DNA from: Planctomycetaceae bacterium
GTDB lineage: Bacteria > Planctomycetota > Planctomycetia > Pirellulales > UBA1268
Length of the DNA stretch: 10,460 bases
Reading direction: 5' to 3'
NCBI GenBank assembly: GCA_009691925.1
Contig: SIAG01000113.1
Location: 1-10,460, forward strand
Both the position numbers and the translations under genes were made by a program. The notes under the pieces were generated by a model that saw only the letters and a program-made list of their open reading frames with translations, was not told the origin of the DNA and did no database searches. This document shows positions 1-5,001 of this stretch, one piece after another (the first letter of the stretch is position 1; every line of letters begins with the position of its first letter).

Positions 1-80
1 GGACTCACCCCCGCGACCGCTTGCAACCCTTTGTACAGGAATTCGGAGCCGTCTAACGCCACACCATCGCCCGGCGTTTG

Positions 81-138
81 CCGCCTGATCAAGGCGGGCT
101 CGACAGAAGCGACGGATCCGCCAGCAATCGGCTGGCGG
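81..138 (-). terminator. Two GC-rich stem-loops at the 3' end of the CPBP gene (possible terminator)
   Basis: A perfect 8-bp stem (118-125 with 131-138, loop AATCG) lies in the last codons of the gene. A second 6-bp stem (81-86 with 92-97, loop GATCA) has the stop codon in its loop. Neither is followed by a T-run on the minus strand, so an intrinsic terminator is only a possibility. The first stem could simply be a product of the coding sequence. Confidence 0.25.
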
Positions 139-1243
139 CGCGGCGAACTCTCGGGGTTGGATGGTCAACGGCGATTGATTCGAGTGCTTTGGTGTCACCG
201 AGTCGTTTCAATTGAATGACGGCACCCAACTGGATATCTGCGGTAAAATGGTCCCACGCTAAGCGACGCAGATCCGGGATGAGTTCTCGAATACTCTGTT
301 CTCCGATGATCGAGATCGTGGCTCTGACGACGACTGGATCGGGCGACGAGAGTGCCTCGCGGAGATACGGCGGGGCGGAATCCCGATACCGGCTCCCGAG
401 GATCACGTTTGCACATATCTGCACGCGAATGTCGGGGTTCGCCAGATGGTTGATAATCGACGGGATTGCCCGCTCGGCGGGTTCATCCTTCAGGGCCTCC
501 ATCTGGCGGCACTCCGCGAGACTGACGACGTCGTATTCGGTGATCGCCAACGGAAGCCACGCCAGCGCATTGATCAAGCCGTGCATAACCATCAGCGGGA
601 GCAACCCAGGAAGTCTTATGCGCCAGACGCCGAAAGCGACCCCCAACACAAAGCTACCAACGAGTCGCGCGGAGCGGGAATCTTGGCCCAAGTGGCACGC
701 GGAAAATAGGATCGCCTGAAGGAGAACGGCGAGCGTTGCTGGCATCACTTTTTGTAGTTGACCGAGAACGAAACCACGAAAGAACACCTCCTCGGCGATC
801 GGCGTTATGACGATCGTTTTGAACGCTCCTACCACAACCACAGCGGGGGACTGCATCCCTGGGACGACACGGTCGCTCCACCAACGGAGTCGTAACATGC
901 CATCAAGGCTGGTCGTGAACGTCTGGCAGGCGACGTCCACCAGCAGCACAGCGAGTGTGAGCGGCAAGGCGAGCAACCATGGCTTTATACCCCCACCCAG
1001 CAGGCGACCATCAAACGAGGCCAAGGCAGGACGTTGCCAGACGAGAAGGCAGGGCAATCCGACCTCGAGGACGCTGACGAGCAGCGCGAGCACACAACGC
1101 TGCCAGTGGGTATTGGGAAGAAACCAATACGATAAACTGCCGAGTTCGAGAAGACCCACCGCCAGTGCCACCAGTCCAACGATCTCAAACCATCCGGATG
1201 ATGGTTCTGAATTCCGCCCACAAACTTTTGGTTTCACGATCAT
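89..1243 (-). CDS. CPBP-family intramembrane metalloprotease homologue with C-terminal HEAT-like repeats
   Basis: This is a predicted inner-membrane protein of 384 residues from the chosen ATG (MIVKPKV). Hydrophobic segments fall at about residues 20-42, 47-69, 87-106, 132-150, 168-183 and 193-235. All three CPBP (Abi/Rce1-like) signatures are present: EEVFFR with E151, E152 and R156; FSACH with F180 and H184; and HGLIN with H221 and N225. In characterised relatives such residues form the active site of a membrane protease, so the enzyme is probably intact, but its substrate is unknown. From about residue 255 to the end the protein is soluble and helical. Segments around 260-280, 288-315 and 350-372 look like HEAT or PBS-lyase-like repeats, which usually bind protein partners. 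A GTG at 1327 would add 28 residues (MALPSGLIC...) that are polar and unlike a membrane lead-in, so I preferred the ATG at 1243. No clear ribosome binding site precedes either. GC is lower than in genes to the right. Confidence 0.85.
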   Translation of the reverse strand: MIVKPKVCGRNSEPSSGWFEIVGLVALAVGLLELGSLSYWFLPNTHWQRCVLALLVSVLEVGLPCLLVWQRPALASFDGRLLGGGIKPWLLALPLTLAVLLVDVACQTFTTSLDGMLRLRWWSDRVVPGMQSPAVVVVGAFKTIVITPIAEEVFFRGFVLGQLQKVMPATLAVLLQAILFSACHLGQDSRSARLVGSFVLGVAFGVWRIRLPGLLPLMVMHGLINALAWLPLAITEYDVVSLAECRQMEALKDEPAERAIPSIINHLANPDIRVQICANVILGSRYRDSAPPYLREALSSPDPVVVRATISIIGEQSIRELIPDLRRLAWDHFTADIQLGAVIQLKRLGDTKALESIAVDHPTPRVRRAASRLLADPSLLSSPP

Positions 1244-1351
1244 TCGACGGTGATCCCACAGGCAGGATGTGGACAAAACCACCTCGCGGCCTTGCCGATG
1301 GCAGATCAGCCCGCTCGGCAGGGCCACGAGGTTAGGTTACTGTGTGAGGCT

Positions 1352-1378
1352 GAGCCGTAGCAGAGAAGGCTACGACTC
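1352..1378 (-). other. Stem-loop between the LEPR-XLL-type gene and the CPBP gene
   Basis: CGTAGC (1356-1361) pairs with GCTACG (1369-1374) around a 7-nt loop. The stem extends by three more pairs (GAG 1352-1354 with CTC 1376-1378) across one mismatch. It lies in the 184-bp gap, 50 bp past the stop of the upstream gene and 109 bp before the CPBP start. No T-run follows on the minus strand, so it could be a weak terminator, an mRNA end or processing structure, or chance. Confidence 0.35.
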
Positions 1379-1427
1379 TCCACGATCTTCCTAAAGGCGG
1401 CAGATCGAATGAATTCGACGATAGTCA

Positions 1428-2111
1428 CTACGGGTTCAACGCACGGTTGTTCAATTCCTTAAGTCGTTGCAGTTCTTCCAATTCGCGGGTCAATTCCGGC
1501 CCATTCTGGTCCGCCCCATTGCCGATGAGTTCCTGAATCCGCCGCTCTTCCCGAGCGATAATAATGGCTCTGGCCGCAGGTGGTGTTCCGTCCAAGACGT
1601 CTCTGACGATGGGAAGGGCTGGAGGTGCAAGCTCATCGCGCGCCGTTTCCACATAGGGCTTGACCCAGCGATCGTACCAGTCCTTCCACTCTTTGCGAAA
1701 TTCCGGCCACGTCCGCGCGAATTGATCGTCGACGTTGCCCGGCTGCCCGCCAGCCGGCTGGCCACCGCCCGAGTATGGACCGCCCGACGGCGACCCCTGT
1801 GTTGCTGCTCCCTGTGTTGGTAGGCCCTGTGTTGGTGCTCCCTGCTGGGATGCATTCCGCAATGCATCGAGGGCCGCACTGGAGACCGTCACCATCTGCT
1901 GCGGCGCAGTCGAATCTTGAGGCGAAATGACGGCCGAGGACGGGCCCGATAGCGACAAAATGGGAATGTTCGAGGTCGTACCATCCAGAACGGCCATCAT
2001 GAGCCTTGGCTCAAGCGCTTCGGTGAGCAGTTGGCGTCGTCGAGAAAGACCGTCCTGGCCGGTAGCTTTGCGGAAGAGTGTCGGACGGCTACCGAATCGA
2101 GGAAACTTTAT
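1428..2111 (-). CDS. Short LEPR-XLL-type protein with apparent ATA start
   Basis: The first in-frame ATG is at 2000, but it falls inside a motif that belongs to the N-terminus. Reading upstream without a stop to 2129 gives SRRRQ, then LEPRLMM (residues 33-39). This resembles the LEPR-XLL motif found near the start of many large planctomycete surface or exported proteins. The only well-placed ribosome binding site in this extension is AGGAG at 2119-2123, 7 nt before an ATA codon at 2111-2109. I therefore take ATA as the probable start, giving 227 residues (MKFPRFGSRP...). No ATG, GTG or TTG occurs in the extension. After the motif comes a Ser/Thr/Ala stretch, then GAPTQ-type pentapeptide repeats and Gly/Pro-rich sequence (about 90-125). 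An aromatic cluster (TWPEFRKEWKDWYDRW, about 133-148) and a charged helical C-terminus, possibly coiled coil, complete it. The protein is very short for a LEPR-XLL protein. It may be a remnant or start-lost gene. Function is unknown. Confidence 0.6.
   Translation of the reverse strand: MKFPRFGSRPTLFRKATGQDGLSRRRQLLTEALEPRLMMAVLDGTTSNIPILSLSGPSSAVISPQDSTAPQQMVTVSSAALDALRNASQQGAPTQGLPTQGAATQGSPSGGPYSGGGQPAGGQPGNVDDQFARTWPEFRKEWKDWYDRWVKPYVETARDELAPPALPIVRDVLDGTPPAARAIIIAREERRIQELIGNGADQNGPELTRELEELQRLKELNNRALNP
1795..1848. repeat. 15-bp tandem repeat in the LEPR-XLL-type gene
   Basis: Three 15-bp units start at 1795, 1810 and 1825, each beginning CCCTGTGTTG on the plus strand. A decayed fourth unit starts at 1840. 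On the coding (minus) strand they encode five-residue repeats of the form GAPTQ, GLPTQ, GAATQ. The period is a multiple of three, so unit loss or gain keeps the reading frame. It acts as a low-complexity linker between the N-terminal part and the Trp-rich C-terminal part. Confidence 0.8.
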
Positions 2112-2118
2112 GGCGCGA

Positions 2119-2123
2119 CTCCT
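2119..2123 (-). promoter_or_regulatory. Ribosome binding site deciding the ATA start
   Basis: On the minus strand the sequence reads CAGAGGAGTCGCGCC followed by ATA AAG. AGGAG is a strong Shine-Dalgarno match and its 7-nt spacing to ATA is optimal. This is the reason for extending the gene upstream of the ATG at 2000. A competing weak AAGG lies 3 or 6 nt before the ATG pair at 2000 and 1997. Confidence 0.5.
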
Positions 2124-2534
2124 CTGCTAATGGTGGGTACGGGAGGCTTGGCTCGCGGACATAGAACCCGAAACGCATGCGGGACGAACGCATTGACTTG
2201 GGGAATATCTCAACACCAACGCTGGGTGGCAGGATTTGGACGATGGGATTTGCGAGCAAGGCATTTGAGGGTTGGGCAACAACATCGGGATTTCCCGTTT
2301 GCTGCGCTCAAGTAAGCCATGCCGCACGCCCCCCCACTTTCCACCACCATTGGGGATGATTCTTGTCTCTACGGGGATACGGCGTCAACTAGGCCGTCGA
2401 CAAAAGCACTCCGCGGACTGCCCGGGCTCGTTCCTCAGCGCCTTCAGCGACGACCTGGAGCGATCCTTGACGTGTCCTGAGGTGAGGCCGCCGACCCTGC
2501 TCGTGGCCCGGCGGCTGCCGTGGGGCTGCCGCAT

Positions 2535-2597
2535 ACTTGCTGCCCGGTGGGTACCCCGCCGGACGCCTTGGGAACCTCGGCGGCAACCTTGGGTACC
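2535..2597 (-). repeat. Degenerate 21-bp tandem repeat, about three units
   Basis: On the minus strand three consecutive 21-nt units begin GGTACCC (2597), GGTTCCC (2576) and GGTACCC (2555). The first two also share AAGG next and a GC-rich tail, and the third has diverged after the first eight bases. The array begins 9 nt after the stop codon of the hypothetical gene. Because 21 is a multiple of three, all three frames read as heptads (for example VPKVAAE, VPKASGG in one frame and YPRLPPR, FPRRPAG in another). I cannot tell whether any frame is translated. Confidence 0.6.
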
Positions 2598-2606
2598 CCC
2601 CCGCAC

Positions 2607-3179
2607 TCAGACAGGCGCGGTCGGCAGGGCGCGGGGATGGGGTGGCACCTGGCGGGCCGGGGGATCGCGCCCCTCCTCGAGGCTCCACTGCTCCCGTTCG
2701 GCATCGGTGGCGTAGTAGGTCAGCCAGGTCGTCGGCACTTCGGTCTCGACCGCGCTGCAATCCCAGTGGACGAAGTTGTCGGGGAGTTCGACGCGCTTCA
2801 CGGAGGCGGGGAGGATGTCTCGGCGGATCAGGACATAGAGATCACGATCCGAGAGATGATCGGTGAAGTCGAGGACGATCCGCTTCTCGAACAACCGGTC
2901 GATCGTCTCCCAGAGTCTCTCGCGGAGTTGATCCTCGTCGAGCGTGCAGGCGGGTTGGAGGGCCAGCGGCGGATCGAACCAGCGGGCGATCGGTTCCAGC
3001 GCCGCCTTCTCCCAGGCGATCATCGACTCCAGGAAGCGGTTCTCCGCTTCGGTGGGGAGCGTGCGGAAGTCGATCTCGAAGATCGACTCGTCGAGGTAGG
3101 GCTCGATCTCGTCTCGCAACTCCGCATTGCGGAGCAGGCAGTCGATCTCGTCCGGTTCGGGATAACGGGCGATGGCCAT
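2607..3179 (-). CDS. Conserved-looking hypothetical protein, acidic and aromatic-rich
   Basis: This 190-residue protein starts at the only ATG near the frame's beginning (MAIARYPEPDEID). It has no signal peptide or membrane segment, so it is probably cytoplasmic. The sequence is rich in Asp, Glu, Leu and Trp with helical periodicity. It has distinctive stretches such as WFDPPL (67-72), LDFTDHLSDRDLYVLIRRDI (103-122), HWDC (138-141) and TWLTYY (151-156). These look like a folded, selected protein, and I have a general impression of similar proteins in other planctomycetes. I recognise no catalytic motif and assign no function. The last 20 residues (DPPARQVPPHPRALPTAPV) are Pro-rich and probably outside the conserved core. 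Coding bias and composition favour this strand over a 303-codon plus-strand frame across the same region. It is separated from the upstream DUF1501 gene by 328 bp, so it probably has its own promoter. Confidence 0.75.
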   Translation of the reverse strand: MAIARYPEPDEIDCLLRNAELRDEIEPYLDESIFEIDFRTLPTEAENRFLESMIAWEKAALEPIARWFDPPLALQPACTLDEDQLRERLWETIDRLFEKRIVLDFTDHLSDRDLYVLIRRDILPASVKRVELPDNFVHWDCSAVETEVPTTWLTYYATDAEREQWSLEEGRDPPARQVPPHPRALPTAPV

Positions 3180-3507
3180 GCCGGGCTTGATCCGTTGAGT
3201 TTTTCCAGCGGCGGCCGGGGCGACCCGGCGCCATCCGCTGTCCTGCGTTCGACGATACCAACGCGGCCGCCCGGTTCAACGAATCGGAACCCGGTTTTCT
3301 CGTTGTTTTCCCGGGGGCTGGTCGGCATGACCGGCACGAGCGATCGACTTTCCGCCGCCGGCCGTACCTCCCTGGATTGCCAGGGCCGCCCCCTTTGTGA
3401 AACGACCGGACCGCCGGCGGGCGCTATTTGATAGCCGGGGCAGGGTGGGGGAAGATTGCGGCCGGTCCACGCTCAGCCATCCCCTCCTCCGGGGCATCGG
3501 CGGACGG
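3180..3507. other. Intergenic region between the DUF1501 and hypothetical genes
   Basis: This 328-bp GC-rich gap separates two minus-strand genes. It holds a perfect 6-bp hairpin (CCCTGG 3370-3375 with CCAGGG 3380-3385, 4-nt loop) with no T-run after it on the minus strand. It also holds the weak promoter-like pair at 3252-3279. On the minus strand at 3480-3424 there is an 18-codon open frame behind a strong purine-rich GGAGGAGGGG. No RNA gene or longer coding region was recognised. Confidence 0.5.
3252..3279 (-). promoter_or_regulatory. Weak sigma70-like promoter candidate for the hypothetical gene
   Basis: On the minus strand TTGAAC (3279-3274) is followed after 16 nt by TATCGT (3257-3252). 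Each hexamer matches the vegetative consensus at four of six positions. It would give a leader of roughly 65 nt before the ATG at 3179. Planctomycete promoters are poorly characterised and a match this weak can arise by chance. Confidence 0.25.
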
Positions 3508-5001
3508 TCAGGCAAGAATCCCCTTCACGACATGCCCGTGGACGTCAGTGAGCCGGAACTGTCTCCCTTGGTAGCGGAACAGGAGGCGGGTGTGGTCGAT
3601 CCCCAGCAGGTGGAGGATCGTCGCCTGCATGTCGTGGACATGGACCGGGTCGGCGGTGATGTTCCAGGCGAAGTCGTCGGTCGACCCGTGGACATGGCCA
3701 CCGCGAACGCCGCCGCCGGCGAGCCACCACGAATAGGCCCGGCCGAAGTGATCGCGTCCCTTCGGATTGGCCGGATCCCCCTGGCCGAAGGGCGTGCGAC
3801 CGAACTCCCCCCCCCAGGCGACGAGCGTGTCGTCGAGGAGCCCGCGCTCCTTGAGGTCGAGGACCAGCGCCGCCGACGGCCCCTCGGTGTCACGGCATTG
3901 CTCCTCGAGCTGCGTGAAGAGGTTGCCGTGCTGATCCCAGCCGGCGTGCATGAGCTGCACGAACCGGGTGCCTCGTTCGAGGAGTCGGCGTGCGATCAGG
4001 CAGTTGGAGGCGAAGCTCCCCTTCACATGGACATCGGGCCCGTAGCGATCGAGGACGCGCTGCGCCTCGGAGGAGAAGTCTGTCAGGTCCGGGACGCTCG
4101 CTTGCATCCGAAAGGCCATCTCGTACTGCGAGATCCGTGTGTCGATCTCCGGATCGCCATAGTCGGCAAGATGCGCCGCATTCATCGCTGCGACGTCGTC
4201 GAGCAGCGCGCGCCGCGCCGCCCGGCTGACGCCCGGCGGGTTGGCCAGATAGGGAACCGGGTCGCCAGTGTTGCGGAACCGCACCCCCTGGTAGCGGCTC
4301 GACAGGAATCCGCTCCCCCAGTAGTAGTCGAAAAACAGCTGCCCGCAGGTCTTCGCCTTGTCGGAGGAGGTCATGACCACAAACGCCGGCAGCTCGTCAG
4401 TGTCGCAACCCAGGCCATAGGTGAGCCAGGCCCCCATGCTCGGCCTGCCCGGCACCTGCGCTCCGGTCATGAACAGCGTCACCCCCGGGGCATGGTTGAC
4501 CGCCTCGGTGTTCATGCTGCGGACGACGCAAATCTCATCGGCGATCCCGCCGATGTTCGGCAGCATCTCGGAGAGCTCGATCCCGGAGTTGCCGTAGCGT
4601 TTGAAGGGCTTGATGGCCGGCTGGATCGGCCACTTCGCGTTGCCGCTGGACATCGTCGAGAGCCGCGTCGTGCCGCGGACACTCTCGGGGATGTCCTGGC
4701 CGGCAAGCTCGCGCATCACCGGCTTGGGGTCGTAGAGATCGACGTGCGACGGCCCCCCTCCCTGCCAGAGCATGACAACCCGCTTCGCCTTCGGCGGATG
4801 ATGGGGGAGATCCGGGATCCCGGCGATCACCGGCCCGGCCGCGGCCCCTTCCCGGCCGAGCAACGCCGCCAGAGCCACGCCGCCGATCCCCATGCCGGTC
4901 GATCCGAACAGGCGCCGGCGCGAGACACGGGCTACGTTCTCGGCGATGGCGGCCGAGAGATCGGGGCTCGAGGGGAAACTGGCGGTGTGCGGATCACTCA
5001 C
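3508..5001 (-). CDS. DUF1501 family protein with Tat-like signal
   Basis: This 497-residue protein is of usual length for the family. DUF1501 proteins belong to the alkaline-phosphatase-like superfamily and are abundant in planctomycetes, but no reaction has been established for them. The N-terminus has a twin-arginine-like motif (SRRRLFG, residues 27-33) followed by a small-residue hydrophobic stretch (35-60), suggesting Tat export. Family features include MLWQGGGPSHVDLYDPK (77-93), the HAGWDQHGN segment (352-360), GGEFGRTP (397-404), GRDHFGRAYSWWLAGGGVRGG (about 415-435) and the C-terminal HDMQATILHLLGIDH (456-470). The start is GTG at 5001, the first start in frame. It overlaps the stop of the upstream PSCyt/DUF1553 gene by 8 bp (GTGAGTGA), with GAGG 9 nt upstream, so the two are probably translationally coupled. 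The family and fold are secure, while substrate and catalytic role are unknown. Confidence 0.93.
   Translation of the reverse strand: MSDPHTASFPSSPDLSAAIAENVARVSRRRLFGSTGMGIGGVALAALLGREGAAAGPVIAGIPDLPHHPPKAKRVVMLWQGGGPSHVDLYDPKPVMRELAGQDIPESVRGTTRLSTMSSGNAKWPIQPAIKPFKRYGNSGIELSEMLPNIGGIADEICVVRSMNTEAVNHAPGVTLFMTGAQVPGRPSMGAWLTYGLGCDTDELPAFVVMTSSDKAKTCGQLFFDYYWGSGFLSSRYQGVRFRNTGDPVPYLANPPGVSRAARRALLDDVAAMNAAHLADYGDPEIDTRISQYEMAFRMQASVPDLTDFSSEAQRVLDRYGPDVHVKGSFASNCLIARRLLERGTRFVQLMHAGWDQHGNLFTQLEEQCRDTEGPSAALVLDLKERGLLDDTLVAWGGEFGRTPFGQGDPANPKGRDHFGRAYSWWLAGGGVRGGHVHGSTDDFAWNITADPVHVHDMQATILHLLGIDHTRLLFRYQGRQFRLTDVHGHVVKGILA

Larger units (their letters stand above)
2112..2606. other. Gene-poor stretch between the LEPR-XLL-type gene and the hypothetical gene
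   Basis: About 495 bp without a convincing gene. Short open frames exist on both strands (for example 2272-2715 plus and 2389-2760 minus), but their translations are Arg/Pro/Ser-rich, lack recognisable motifs and overlap each other. The 2112-2400 part has lower GC (about 50-58%) than the flanking sequence to the right. It contains a 7-bp direct repeat (AACGCAT at 2172-2178 and 2187-2193) and a C-run at 2596-2602. It should include the promoter of the 1428-2111 gene, but no good -35/-10 pair was recognised. Confidence 0.5.

Noticed and set aside
1244..1327. Upstream GTG start for the CPBP gene
   Set aside because: The added 28 residues are not hydrophobic or basic in the way expected before the first membrane segment, and no ribosome binding site supports it.
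1749..1762. Perfect 14-bp palindrome GCCAGCCGGCTGGC
   Set aside because: It lies inside the coding sequence for a Gly/Pro/Gln-rich linker and is explained by the repeated GGQP codons.
2389..2760. Pro/Arg-rich minus-strand frame containing YPRLPPRFPRRPAGYPP
   Set aside because: It overlaps the hypothetical gene in another phase, and its proline-rich look comes from the 21-bp repeat, which is open in all three frames.
3271..3290. A GGTTCAA stretch resembling a tRNA T-arm
   Set aside because: No matching acceptor, D or anticodon arms were found around it on either strand.
2520..3431. A 303-codon plus-strand frame over the hypothetical gene
   Set aside because: The composition is typical of an antisense shadow, while the minus-strand product has the aromatic and acidic pattern of a folded protein.
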